Source: Ypsolopha sequella
Taxonomy: Eukaryota > Arthropoda > Insecta > Lepidoptera > Ypsolophidae
Length of the DNA: 64,000 nt
Direction of reading: 5' to 3'
Assembly: GCA_934047225.1 (NCBI GenBank)
Contig: OW203997.1
Coordinates: 8,480,417-8,544,416 of the forward strand
A program made the translations under genes and the position numbers. This document shows positions 31,506 through 41,374 of this stretch, piece by piece (the first letter of the stretch is position 1; each line of letters opens with the position of its first letter). The notes below the pieces were generated by a model. That model did not search any database. It saw only the letters and a list, made by a program, of their open reading frames with translations, and was not told the origin of the DNA.

Positions 31506-32580
31506 TAAATTGAATTTTTCATGTTATTTATTTTATTGTATATAGGCATAGACTAATAAATACAAGTATTTATTATAGGTAGGTACAAGATATAGGTATT
31601 AGGTATGTCAAAGATTTTTAAGCGTTTAGTTTATAAAGTCTTTAGAATATGTTAATTTAATACGTTATATGAAACTCTCTTAGCTTAAGAGTCATTCATT
31701 CATTCATATTTTTATTGCCATAAATCACAGGATATCACATGAGGTCTTAAAAACAGTGTTATTTTACATGTGTGCCGATGTGACTTTACCAAGAGGTGTA
31801 GCAAAGAAAAACTCATAAAGATAATAATAATTAGATCCTAGCTTATTAACTAATATTTACTATTTAATAATAGTAAATTCATAATTGAAAAATTTGCATT
31901 AGTTTCTGTCAATTACAATTTTAAAGTTTTTTAAAAAAGTAAAGTTTTTAAAGTTAAGAAACTTTGCTAAAACAGTATACACAACTTTTTTTTTCATTTA
32001 TGTTAGAACCTTAGAACAAGGAAAGGTTAGAACCTTTGCCTACAGTGTTTGGCACCAACTCTAAGTTCTTTTCAAAAGTCAAAGTTTCTGAAACATTTAT
32101 TTATTTATTGCAATTTGTCTGCATAGAAAAGAATGTAGGTACAAAAAAAGAGAAGAAGCTATCAACTTTTAAAAATATCAAAGTTCGAGTGTGTAGTAAA
32201 ATGTTTACCAGAACTGTCTCAATTCTGCGACTTTAAAACAAACGATAAAATCTATTCAGAAGAAACATTCCTTTTGCAGAAACTTGTAAAATGTTCTCAT
32301 AATAGCTAACATATGTACTTTATTGTGTATTGTTTGTTCTACTGATAAAATACACGCATTGTTCTTATCAACATAAACTAAACAAGAAAACTACATCTGA
32401 AGTATTAGGGAAAACTCCACGTGAAAATGATTCTTGCTACACGTAGATATGTTATGTATTAAAATAGTCTTATATCATACAAAGTAATTTCAAGATTTGT
32501 GTTTATTCACACAATAAAATGAACTATTAACTTAAATAACATTAAAATAAAAATAAAAAGGGACTTAAATAAATACATCT
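31506..32580. other. no recognised gene; one LINE tail
   Basis: TCATTCATTCATTCATATTT at 31691 with the 60 bases after it is a minus-strand LINE 3' end with an ATTC tail. Elsewhere AT-rich, with no exon, RNA or clear inverted repeat seen. Confidence 0.45.
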
Positions 32581-32792
32581 AATATGGCAAATAATGTTTG
32601 TAAACAACTTTATAACCTAAAAGTGAAATATGATGTAAGAAAGCATTTTATACCTATATATTTTGGTTTAAACTAATAAAAGTGAACTCACATTAATATG
32701 TTTAATTGTGCAGCAAAAATTGCAGTTGAACATATATTTCATCACTTTTAGGTTATAAAGTTGTTTACAAACATTATTTGCCATATTAAAAT
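32581..32792. mobile_element. foldback MITE (U), copy 1
   Basis: AATATGGCAAATAATGTTTG with TAAACAACTTTATAACCTAA on the left is inverted against TTAGGTTATAAAGTTGTTTA and CAAACATTATTTGCCATATT on the right. Copy 2, interrupted, is at 46831. Confidence 0.8.
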
Positions 32793-33692
32793 AGAGTATA
32801 AACTAAACTAGTACAACACCTTAAAAGATAAACTAAATTATAAATAAAAAAACTTCGTCGAAATCGCTGCTCTGCGGCAAGGTGCCCAGTATGCTGGCAA
32901 CTTTCCCACGCTGGATTGCTAATATAATATTATAATTGTTTAGGTACAGTATATACCATTTATAGGTATATAGTATAATCATACACTATTTGTGAGATTA
33001 ATATTTATGTATTCATATCATAGACATTATCTACAATTTCGGTGAACTATTGCAATTTACAGTTTCGTCAATAATGAAGGATTGGAAAAAAGTAATTTAA
33101 AGATAAATTGAACATTAACTGAAAACACGAATATAACATCCAGTTAGAAATATCTACCTAAAGCCCGCTATTAGACGGTGCTAAATTAGCAACACTGAAT
33201 GAGATGAGAAAGCAATGCTAAATCAGCAACCTCTAAAGCCCCCATAACTAATTCCAATATTAACTTGTATTTAAGAACACTGATGACACCTCGATACTTT
33301 GGCACTATTTCAGCAAAAAAATGTAACGTACGTAACAAATTCTCAAACAAATAATATACAGGTGATATTATTTTTATCTAATTAAAAACAGCCGCGGACT
33401 AGCGACAAGGGCATCATGTAAAAAAATTGAAACAGTCTTGAAGGATTCAAGATTCATTCAGCCATACACACAAAAAGTATAAAAATATAATAATCAAAGA
33501 AAGAGTCAGTGTACCAAGGTAAATGGAACAAAGAATTTAAAAGTGCAGCAGAAAACAGCGTCCATTGCGAAACGCAACAGCGGAGAAACCTTTGAAATAC
33601 TAAAGTCTGCTTCAGGCCCGCTCACCGTCCAAGGCCGATGGTCATGGCAGGTCATGGTGCCAGATAATAGAATCAAGCCCGATACTCTAACC
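32793..33692. other. no recognised gene
   Basis: AT-rich. 32880-32925 (GCTCTGCGGCAAGGTGCCC) is a short GC patch. No exon or structure could be supported. Confidence 0.4.
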
Positions 33693-33948
33693 CAGGGGTC
33701 GGCAACCTTATGATATAGAAGGGCCACAAATGCTACCAGGGGATCAGCGAGGGCCGCATTTTGTGCAGTATTGCGTCTAAATGTGCATCTTTTAACTAAG
33801 AACAATGCTTGCTTTTTAGATAGTTCAGAATGGAAAATGTCTATTCACACAAATATATTTATCAAGCAGTAGTTGAGAACTTTACGGGCCACACCAAAGT
33901 GGTTCACGGGCCGCATGCGGCCCGCGGGCCGCCGGTTGCCGACCCCTG
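33693..33948. mobile_element. hAT-type MITE
   Basis: CAGGGGTCGGCAACC and GGTTGCCGACCCCTG are perfect 15-bp inverted ends of hAT type. TCTAACC occurs immediately left and, offset by three bases (CAG), right, consistent with a hAT-size duplication that has shifted. No transposase. Confidence 0.8.
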
Positions 33949-33967
33949 CAGTCTAACCTATAACTAC

Positions 33968-34469
33968 TTAACGGAACACCTGACGCTAGAACATCAACAA
34001 CACCAGGTTTTCAAGGGTTCATTGGAAGAAGCTAGGTCTCTCCTCATATTGAAGAAAATATATTTGATTTATCGATCTTTTTATCAATCTTTTATAACAA
34101 TGTTTTAAGATTTATACTTTTGTCAAAAAAAAAAAAAGTTTTCCACCCTCTTTTTTTTGGTTTACAAACGTTCATTTCAAAAACGCGGTAAAGAGATCAT
34201 CTTGATTTTTTTTATAAAATAGGCAATAGACGTATGAAGGCATGTTACCTAAATCCAATATTTCTTTCCCTACAAAATATTTCATTATTAGCTAAAAACA
34301 CACCAATTTGTTGTTTCGCTGCGTGATCACTAGTATTACGCGTCGAAGAAAAAGAGGCCAAAGAGCCAACATATAATCGCCTCTATGAAAAGCAAATAAG
34401 GTCTTTGCCATTAGACTTATTGTGCTGGACGGGTAATAAAAAAGTTGCTAGTTTATGCCATCCTCTTAA
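33968..34469 (+). mobile_element. ~500-bp repeat (Q), copy 3, apparently full length
   Basis: It runs from TTAACGGAACACCTGACG to GCCATCCTCTTAA, with TTAA at both ends, and aligns with the copies at 7151, 15929 and 59918. A 24-codon overlap with a longer frame to the left is chance. Confidence 0.7.
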
Positions 34470-34550
34470 TAATACCGCAAACGGCCTTCACATCACAATA
34501 ACTGTATTTTTTGTCAAGTATTAACAGTTCCACAATACTTTTATACAAAA

Positions 34551-34675
34551 CAGCGGGTCTACCGCGTAATTCTGATTTTCATCAACATCAACTTGAGATT
34601 GAAATTTGACGTGCGTGCGACGACGCCCGCCTAACATGCCATCTCTTTTGCACGCACGTCAAATTTCAATCTTAA
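34551..34675. mobile_element. left part of MITE split by a TTAA insertion
   Basis: CAGCGGGTCTACCGCGTAAT starts a foldback also present intact at 55393-55558 (inverted). It runs normally to TTTCAATCTTAAG, then homology stops. The missing right end is 4.76 kb away at 39432-39476, exactly where TTAAG resumes. Confidence 0.8.
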
Positions 34676-34799
34676 GGTGATTACCCACGCCAACGGCCTT
34701 GAGCAATCGGCCTCACCTCCGGGGAGTTACAGGCGCTGCTCCCCGCATGCCTCTGCGCAGACGCCCCGCGCCCCTCTACAAAGATCGCTAGCGTCGCAA

Positions 34800-35040
34800 T
34801 GATTCACACCTCGTAGCGAGGTAGAATAGTACATTACGATACGAGAGCGATGAAACGTTTTCTGACGAGTGTGAGTTTGCGGCACGCGCCGAAGGCGAGT
34901 GCTGCAATCACACGAGTCGAGAAAAAGTTTCTCGCACGAGTTTCGTATAATTTTTTATAGTACAAGTGCGGAAAATGCCGACTTTACGCGTGCGTAAAGT
35001 GGTCATTTTACGCACGGTGTGCTATAAATAAATTTATGTG
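34800..35040. repeat. GC/CpG-rich part with short palindromes
   Basis: CGAGTCGAGAAAAAGTTTCTCGC and TTTACGCGTGCGTAAAG are short perfect palindromes in a stretch of irregular composition. I recall similar text from moth repeats but cannot name it. Confidence 0.35.
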
Positions 35041-35368
35041 GCATTGTTTTATGCGTAAACCTATAACTATAACTTTTGAAACTCAATAGGCTGTGGTGCT
35101 GTAACAGAGAGATGTGACCATTCTGTACCTACTACTACACGGTGATATTTTGGTAGTTTTGAAAACAAACTAGTGATTATAGTAATCGCGAACTAGTGGT
35201 GATAGTACTGAAATCGCGAAAATATATAAAACATATACAACAAAATCGGTTATGTGAGGATACCCGAAAGTGACCAAGTTGATATTGGGGTCAGACCTTT
35301 ATAAATCTTGGGCTTGAGCGGTAACAGACGAGCGTCACTTTGCAGTTGGTAACCGTCAACAGTAGGCC

Positions 35369-35525
35369 CACCATGAGTTTGGCACTCGATATACGTTAGC
35401 GACTGCGTAAAATATAATGTATTGGAAATTCTGGTTCCTCTCGTATACCGCTAGAACCGCTAAACTCATACAAATGTTTTACGCTGTTGCTAACGTGTAT
35501 TGAGTGCCAAACTCATGGTAGGCCA
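35369..35525. mobile_element. foldback MITE with TAGGCCCACCATGAG ends
   Basis: TAGGCCCACCATGAGTTTGG plus CACTCGATATACGTTAGCGA on the left pair with GTATTGAGTGCCAAACTCAT and GGTAGGCC on the right; arms 35372-35425 and 35473-35524. Confidence 0.75.
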
Positions 35526-36079
35526 GAGGCACAGTATTATACTGTGCCAGAGGATTGAGGTAACTTTAGACGTCGAACCTTGTCGGAGGTAACCGTCTAA
35601 TGATGGTAGCGTCAGCCGTCGTCGGTTGCAGTCAAACAATTTTTCATAAAAAGTTTCTGTTTTTATATTTGAATGATTTTTGAACGATAATGACGAAAAA
35701 AATATATATTGATAAAATATAATTTTGTTACAATTTTTGTTAATTTCGGTGCTTTTTGAGACTTGAGTGGTATGTATCGGTTATTTGCGGGTCTCATAAT
35801 AAAACCGATAGTATGTAATATATTTGGGTACTCAGAAACGGTTTCAATGATGTTGATGCAACTTTTAGATTTTATTTTTATGAAGATTGTATTCGCACGT
35901 AAAATAAACAAAACATATATTTTTTTAATCTGTAAATTTTAATTATGTTACGTAATCTGTACCACAGTTTCACCTCGCTAACACTTGTAAGCTCTGATCT
36001 GCAGGTAAATCCTCAATATGTATATATTTTCTTGATCATGAGTCTTCTGCTTTTTATTTGTTCTTCATTTGAGATAAGT
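35526..36079. other. no firm gene; minus-strand open stretch
   Basis: A minus-strand frame (35911 to 35663, 82 codons) follows an acceptor-like AAAATTTACAG and includes GFIMRPANNRYIPLKSQK, but is AT-biased and unsupported. 35600-35630 shares TAGCGTCAGCCGTCG and GGTTGCAGTC with 37400-37430. Confidence 0.3.
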
Positions 36080-36305
36080 TAAATTTTTTGTTGTGCTCTT
36101 TGTTCTTCATTTTCTTGTTCTGTACTTTGTTTATTTCATTGTTCTGTACTGCGGTCTTCATTTTCTTGTTCTATTATATTGTTATACAGTTTCTGTGTGT
36201 TTTCGTTTTTGTAATTTTCTTTTTTCCTTTTGTTACTTTTTTTGTTGTGCACTTTGTTTTTCATTTTATTGTTCTGTACTGTGGTTTTCATTTTCTTGTT
36301 TTATA
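36080..36305. repeat. imperfect direct repeat, A-rich on minus strand
   Basis: TTCATTTTCTTGTTCTGTAC and neighbours occur at 36107-36172 and again at 36262-36305 with a 150-160-base period. On the minus strand it reads Lys/Gln/Glu-rich with stops (STEQ-stop, EQENEEQRAQQK). The plus-strand Phe/Leu-rich ORFs are its shadow. Confidence 0.55.
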
Positions 36306-36343
36306 TTTTGTATTACATTTGCTGTAAATTAAAACGAATCTAC

Positions 36344-36460
36344 CAGAATCGAGTCTTTAATCGTCTTTTGTTCAGAGGCCGTCGGATCATTGTCTTTGCC
36401 GTTCATTTCTAATGCAATGAATGAGCCTGGAGATGTTGGTGGTCCAAAAGATATTTTTCT
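36344..36460 (-). CDS. candidate internal exon B, 117 bp, duplicate of exon A
   Basis: Minus strand: acceptor TTATGTTTTTCAG, then 117 bases (39 codons, phase 0 to 0), then donor GTAGAT. The frame reads RKISFGPPTSPGSFIALEMN, then GKDNDPTASEQKTIKDSIL; the other two frames have stops. Length, phase, splice sites and about half the residues match exon A. The peptide is polar and Ser/Thr/Glu/Lys-rich without a recognised domain, as in disordered nuclear or linker regions. Differences from exon A include several synonymous third-position changes, compatible with coding constraint. It lies inside the 4.76-kb TTAA insertion. No start or final exon was identified. It could be a captured host gene fragment, a TE gene, or part of a host gene. 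Confidence 0.5.
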
Positions 36461-36670
36461 CTGAAAAACATAATAAATAAGTTTGAATTTACCTAAGTAC
36501 ATAGTATAATTTTTAACCTACTATAAATTATAAAATAATGCAAACCCATTAAAGAAAAATACTCAAGTTTCACAAACAAATATAAAATATAATATTAATT
36601 CCTAAATATTTACCTAAATTCAAGGATATTACCACGTTATAAAAAAAGATTGGTAAATTCTCAAACCTAC

Positions 36671-36787
36671 CGGAATCGACTCTTCGATAGTCTTTTGTGC
36701 AGACATTGTTGGATCATTGTCTTTGCCTTCCATTTCTGAAGCAATGAATGAGCTTAGAGATTGTGGTGATCCAGACGATGCTTTTCT
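36671..36787 (-). CDS. candidate internal exon A, 117 bp
   Basis: Minus strand: acceptor TTGTTATGTTTCTTAG, 117 bases in one open frame (RKASSGSPQSLSSFIASEME, then GKDNDPTMSAQKTIEESIP), donor GTAGGT. Both alternative frames have stops, so the splice phase is 0. The acceptor-side intron sequence also resembles that of exon B (TTATTATGTTTTTCAG), showing that the duplication included intron ends. On the minus strand A precedes B by 210 bases of intron, a spacing long enough for normal splicing of the two in series, giving a repeated 39-residue module. The GKDNDPT core recurs in block C. Function unknown. Confidence 0.5.
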
Positions 36788-36853
36788 CTAAGAAACATAA
36801 CAAATAACGCTGAATATGTTTTAATACGGAATATAATTTTTAACGTACTAGGC

Positions 36854-37372
36854 TGTCGGGTGACAGTTGGTAACCCTATGTCATTAAATAACAAGATGTG
36901 ACCAATTCATAGTGGTGTAGAAAAAAAACTACATCAAAATAAACAGGGTTGGCTCGACGCAACCTGAAAAATTTTGTAAAGTCAGCAAAAGCAGCACAAT
37001 TTTATTGATTAAAAAAAATCACATCATCAAGTATATATCATCGACAGAGCGTATAAAAGGTGCTAAAGAAAGGTTTTTTTCATATAAAAAGATATTCGAT
37101 AAAATCAGGCTGATATTAGTACCAACATAGGACATGCAAACCTTATTTTTAAGCACCTTGTGATACGCTATACCGAACATAGTACTTGCTACTTATTGAC
37201 GTAATTTTTTGTCAGAAAATTTGCGTTGTTTTTGCTGACTGTATAAAACGCTCTAGGTTGCGCCTAGCCAACCCGGTTTATTTTGATGTAGTTTTTTTTC
37301 TACATCACTACGAGTTGGTTACATCTTGTTACTCGATGAGATAGTGTTCCCGACTGTATTCTGACAGTCTAC
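36854..37372. mobile_element. long-TIR foldback MITE, about 520 bp
   Basis: CTGTCGGGTGACAGTTGG, TAACAAGATGTGACC, GTAGAAAAAAAACTACATCA, AAATAAACAGGGTTGGCT and GTCAGCAAAA on the left are matched in inverted order on the right (37215-37372). The interior is AT-rich. It lies in the intron-like space between blocks C and A. Confidence 0.8.
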
Positions 37373-37665
37373 TATTCTATACCATAAATTGCCACCGAAT
37401 GACGTTAGCGTCAGCCGTCGGTTGCAGTCGACCATACAACGCTGACAATACCATCAATCGAGTACAGTCGGCGCTGTTTGGCAGCGTCAGCGCGTCGAAT
37501 GCAACCAATAGCTGACGCTCACTTCCATTGTTCGATGGTAGTCGATGGCTATCGCCAACATGGTTCGACATGTGCAGTTACCTACCGTTGTCTACGGCTA
37601 CCGTTTTGAAAATGATGTTCGTTTGTTGGCACCCTAAATATTTACAAAATTTCAATGACATTACA
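37373..37665. other. Inter-element stretch, moderate GC
   Basis: GTTAGCGTCAGCCGTCGGTTGCAGTCG near 37400 repeats a word at 35607. No frame is convincing. AATGACATTACA at 37654-37665 is the left target duplication of the next element. Confidence 0.4.
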
Positions 37666-38049
37666 TAATTTCAATGACAATGATATTTGATAGGTGGTAG
37701 AGCTGATGCCGGGCTGGACTGTGGAGGTACCACCATCTTATTTGGAGATCCCCTCGAAGTAATTCTGAGGAGAGTAAGAGGACAGCTCACAGGCAAAAAA
37801 CCAGGAGTCCCACCATGCCTGGGACCGATGGATGACGGTATATCCATCCCAAATAGCCGGGCCTTATATGGAACAGACTGGTGATGGGCAGCGGCGTCAC
37901 TGGTGCGAGGGTTCCGGCACCGCGCTCATCAACCCGCCTGCCTAGCGTGTGTGAGTATGGACAATTCTTCCAGGATGACCACCGGGAATGACAAAGTCCT
38001 GAAACGGCTTATGTCCAGCAGTGGACGAACGAGGCTGATGGATGGATGG
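37666..38049 (+). mobile_element. SINE-like / LINE-tail retroposon, copy 2
   Basis: The target duplication AATGACATTACA (12 bp) lies at 37654-37665 and 38050-38061. The body matches copy 1 and ends AGGCTGATGGATGGATGG. The first 27 bases (to 37692) are not shared with other copies. Confidence 0.8.
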
Positions 38050-38097
38050 AATGACATTACAGGTTACATGCACAGATTATTTTGAATTAATATATTG

Positions 38098-38177
38098 TCA
38101 GGTCTTGGTCTTTTTTGCAGATTTTGTCGGATTATTTTCTTTGCCAACTGTTTCTGGTGGTCTCTTTTTAGATGCCC
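38098..38177 (-). CDS. candidate exon C, third related block with stop
   Basis: Minus strand after acceptor TATATTATTTCAG (or an internal AAAAAG) the frame reads ASKKRPPETVGKENNPTKSA then KKTKT and TGA at 38098-38100. The GKENNPTKSAKKT segment aligns with GKDNDPTMSAQKT of exon A and GKDNDPTASEQKT of exon B, so the three are related. The basic tail looks nuclear-localisation-like. On this strand C lies 5' of A and B, so it cannot simply be their last exon; it may be an alternative terminal exon or an older duplicate whose 3' side was replaced. The retroposon target site lies 37 bases past the stop. Confidence 0.35.
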
Positions 38178-38506
38178 CTGAAATAATATATCAACTATAT
38201 GTATTATACCTACAATTCTAGTTATTCAACTATCTCTACATAATATTACAGGTATAAATACCACGGCTTTGATATGCCTGCCTGGGACATATTTTTCTGA
38301 AATGAACTAAAACAAGTATTTCAAATAGTGCTCCGGTCCAAAAAAACAGGTCGGAAGCGGAGCTAAACCATATACATAGTCCGAGCCTTGATACTTGGGT
38401 AGTTTATTTAGCTAGATAGAAGTAAAAACAAAATTTTGAGCAACGTTTTTTGCGTGAATTGTTTCTTATAGCTGTTTATAATAATAATTATACCTATATA
38501 TTGTCA

Positions 38507-38757
38507 CGATAGGAATCCCCGAGGGGGCTTTGGAGGTGTTTCAAGTGTCTCCGCACTCGGTACACCCGCGTTTCACCGACGATAAGTATGTCCCAACGTG
38601 GTTGGTGGTGACTTCGGGCACAAAACATTCAGCAAGTAGTAAGTATTAGTAAATACTATGCACAAAAATTCCGAAAAACTCCTTGGTGCATGCCCAACCG
38701 AGGCTTGAACCTGGATCTCAAAATTGAGAGGCCTGCGTTCTACCCATGAGCTACTAT
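38507..38757 (-). mobile_element. tRNA-derived SINE
   Basis: On the minus strand from about 38757 the head reads AGTAGCTCATGGGTAGAACG (A box), then 27 bases later AGGTTCAAGCCT (B box), spaced as in a tRNA gene with arm-like pairing GGCCTCTC/GAGATCC. The body continues to GTGTACCGAGTGCGG and the 3' end at GGATTCCTATCGTGAC (38507). The body recurs at 480 and 30724. ATAATT flanks both sides, a possible short duplication. The A-box mismatch and lack of a clean acceptor stem argue against a working tRNA. Confidence 0.6.
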
Positions 38758-38859
38758 AATTGTTACCAGTAATTATTCATATCTATTCTACTATGGATAA
38801 TGATTGTGTAGGTAGATTATGTTAGGTACTTACTTACTACTAAACTTCTAGTTTATTAT

Positions 38860-39110
38860 AGCGTCCACGCGCGAACTTCATAGCACAATTTATCCTCTAA
38901 ATAACTAAGTCCATTGCCGAAAGTACTATCTGAACGCACACAAATAAAAATCCTTATAAATATTTTCGCAAATATGTCATCAGACGCCAGGGTGCGGTAC
39001 GTGGCAACGAGTGACACAGCCTCCCCGTCTGAACGCCACTGCATGACTGATGCCTGCGCCCGCGCAGAGCACCTCTTAGACTTTGACCTTGAAATCTTAC
39101 ATATTTCGAT
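38860..39110 (-). promoter_or_regulatory. GC-rich patch, possible minus-strand promoter
   Basis: 38990-39075 is GC- and CpG-rich (AGGGTGCGGTACGTGGC, CTCCCCGTCTGAACGCC, CTGCGCCCGCGCAGAGC) amid AT-rich DNA. On the minus strand it holds GCATCAGTCATGCAG, an initiator-like CAGT, and lies upstream of blocks C, A and B. A minus-strand frame through it (GEAVSLVATYRTLASDD) is open but unrecognised. Promoter status is inference only. Confidence 0.25.
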
Positions 39111-39431
39111 ATTTTTAATAGGAAAAGTTACTGGATATACTTGAGATATGTTGCATTTAAAGTTCAACAGATTCTTAATTTTTTGGCGTGTAAATATTTC
39201 CAAACGTCATAGCAGATTAGGAGGAGTAGGGAATTTAAGCCAAAAAAACATCATACAGTTGTTATTTTTTTTAATATAGAAGTTTTAATCGTACGAAACC
39301 AAAATTTGTTGCAAATATTTTTAAAGAGTTATTGATTCATATATATTTTTTTCAAGCCATTTGGTTTAGCCGTAAACGAGGAGTAGGCTTTAGAAAGTAC
39401 CCATCTGGCTGTATTTGAAGGATCAAGCGCC

Positions 39432-39476
39432 TTAAGTTGATGTTGATGAAAATCAGAATTAGGCGGTAGGTCCGCT
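39432..39476. mobile_element. right part of the MITE split at 34675
   Basis: TTAAGTTGATGTTGATGAAA then ATCAGAATTAGGCGGTAGGT matches the right end of the MITE; its terminal 47 bases are inverted against 34551-34597. Confidence 0.8.
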
Positions 39477-39572
39477 GATTTGCCTTACCTTGTATATTTG
39501 TACTTAGTACATACGCTATGTAGAACCAAGCCGATCCTAAAACATTTTACTACCAGAGAGGTGTGATGGTAG

Positions 39573-39770
39573 GTCGTAACCGAACTTCAACGGAACGAAG
39601 CAAAATGGAATTCCTTTACGAGTACATTTTATTTATATAACATTCAACGAGAACACAAAGAACCAGCAAAACCGGCTCAAGCAAGACTTAAAGACGTAGA
39701 TGTTGAAAAACTTGTAATGGGTACCTCTAAAGATAAGGTGAAGAAACAACAAAGTAAAAATACCTATTAA
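39573..39770 (+). CDS. candidate terminal coding exon, basic C-terminus
   Basis: A plus-strand frame opens after TAG (39570-39572) and runs 65 codons to TAA at 39768. The second half reads IQREHKEPAKPAQARLKDVD, then VEKLVMGTSKDKVKKQQSKN, charged and low in the Leu/Phe/Ile runs seen in chance AT-rich frames. An AATAAA lies at 39844, about 75 bases past the stop, suited to a short 3' UTR. The 5' splice acceptor is not clear (CATTTTACTACCAG at 39555 or GATGGTAG at 39572). No known family. It lies just outside the 4.76-kb insertion. Confidence 0.3.
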   Translation, partial: VVTELQRNEAKWNSFTSTFYLYNIQREHKEPAKPAQARLKDVDVEKLVMGTSKDKVKKQQSKNTY

Positions 39771-40713
39771 ATAAGCAATGTTATAAGTTCAGTCAACCTA
39801 AACATTTTTTGCCTTAACCTATACGATATTGATAAACATGCAAAATAAAAGGCAAGAGAAATGAAATTGTAAGATTTAAAAAAAAAACATATTATGTTGA
39901 CAAAAAATTTATTCCATAATAAAAAAATTACAAATTAATAAACATTTCATTGCTTGTCATCGGTATTCTATTCGTTTTCATAAAAAACATAGATCTTAAT
40001 ATTATTATCAGTGACCAATATTCAATATTATTAATTTAACACGTTTTTTTATTTACAATATAGTTTGTCAAGGTGTTTTAGTTTATTTTTAAGGATATTT
40101 TTAGTTTAGCTTAGATGTATTTATTTTAGTCCTTTTTATTTTAAATTTAATGTTATTTAAGTTAGTTGTTTCAATAAATATGAATAAGTAGTTAAAAAAA
40201 AATTTTACTCATTCGCATTTTCGTCATACGCGAAAAAATTCAATATGAATTATGTAATTTGTTTTTCCGCGATCACGTAACTTGCATCCACTTAGAAACG
40301 GGGAACCCTTTAAAATCTTATCTCAAATTTTAAAATACTTTCATAGGACAACAAAAACATAATTGCTTTCGTTTATATGCTGTAACTGCCACACTTGCTG
40401 TTGGGAATGTTAATGGCTCGCGTGTGTTTATTACACTCGTGCGTACGAGTATTATTTACAGTTCATTTTTTGTCTTCCTCATTGACCGTTAGCATGTATT
40501 CTGCTTTCAATTGCTCATCTATACCTTACAATAACCTATTTTACTTGCGTATTAGTAGTCGAGGCGTCACGCATGACTGCATCTAAGCACATTTCAACAT
40601 TTGCCTCAGGCATTTCTTTAATAACAATAATGTCAAAACCAAGTGGTGATAGTTCTAGTGAAATTTTATTTTGCCTCTTTATTTCGTGTAATAAGATAAT
40701 AAATATCTTAGAT
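39771..40713. other. no recognised gene
   Basis: AT-rich. 40380-40620 is less so, but the frames there are hydrophobic and unsupported. No RNA or element ends were recognised. Confidence 0.4.
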
Positions 40714-41374
40714 ATTAAGGCGCTACGGAAAAAAAATCGACACTTTAAGAACCTACATATCTACTTCAGTAAATAATGTATTATTTTGATAAAATATTAT
40801 ATTGTTTTTGGAATCTTTTTCTACGGATCTGTTAAAACAGAAACGCGATTGGAGAAATTCGGCTCGATAGAAATATTTATTGAAATAAGGTCTTTTTCGA
40901 CACCAATTCTTCTGTTTTGACAATTTAGAATGACATATGGACTGCAATTATATTTTATTAGATGGGTTTTAACGGTATCTAGGACCTGCCCCCCTATTCT
41001 GTATCTTTAGTTGCCAACTGGACTGGCTGCCCATCATCAAAAACATTGATAAAAACTGAACTTTCAAAATTGCTTTTAGTGGGTATTGAACTATTTACGA
41101 AATGTGTCCTCACTTCAAGTGCGATCATATCGTTAGATAATCGGAATTCAATAGTATATCTATGTTTTTTATGATACGCACCCGGTCCAGTTGGCAACTA
41201 GAGATACATAATAGGCCCGCTGGTTAAACGAAATTTTGATAGCAACTTTAGTACATTTTATATTAATAAAAAACCGACTTTTTGCTACTTTTCCACGAAT
41301 CCGTCCCTCTCGAACTGAGGATTTTTTCCCAAATGAAGTAACAGGGACGCTAAAACTTTTACATATCGCTTTAA
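40714..41374 (-). mobile_element. TTAA-flanked MITE, copy 2, interrupted
   Basis: TTAAGGCGCTACGG opens it and ATATCGCTTTAA closes it (one end base changed). Alignment with 4832 is broken at 40988 by a 229-base insertion and resumes at 41218 with CTGGTTAAACG. Confidence 0.8.
40989..41217. mobile_element. TIR MITE nested in the TTAA MITE
   Basis: CTATTCTGTATCTTTAGTTG then CCAACTGG is inverted against CCAGTTGGCAACTAG and AGATACATAATAGG; the TIRs are about 28 bp. A 3-bp CTG occurs on both sides (40986-40988 and 41218-41220) where the uninterrupted copy has one. 3-bp duplication fits a Harbinger-type MITE. The minus-strand ORF across it is an artefact of the palindrome. Confidence 0.8.

Larger units (their letters stand above)
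34676..39431. mobile_element. 4,756-bp TTAA-flanked insertion carrying exon-like blocks
   Basis: TTAA at 34672-34675 and 39432-39435 flank the segment; joining the two outer sides across one TTAA rebuilds the split MITE. The segment's ends are GGTGATTACCCACG and GGATCAAGCGCC, sharing only GG(T/C)G in inverted sense, like the GGCG ends of the 425-bp TTAA MITE. Inside are a GC-rich left part (34680-34800), two foldbacks (35369, 36854), a retroposon (37666), a tRNA-SINE (38507) and minus-strand exon-like blocks. A transposase gene was not recognised. A gene-carrying TTAA transposon is the favoured reading; stepwise nested insertion is the alternative. Confidence 0.6.

Noticed and set aside
36088..36412. 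Long Phe/Leu/Val-rich plus-strand frames resembling a membrane protein
   Set aside because: They are the antisense of an A-rich imperfect direct repeat on the minus strand; overlapping frames are equally open and low-complexity.
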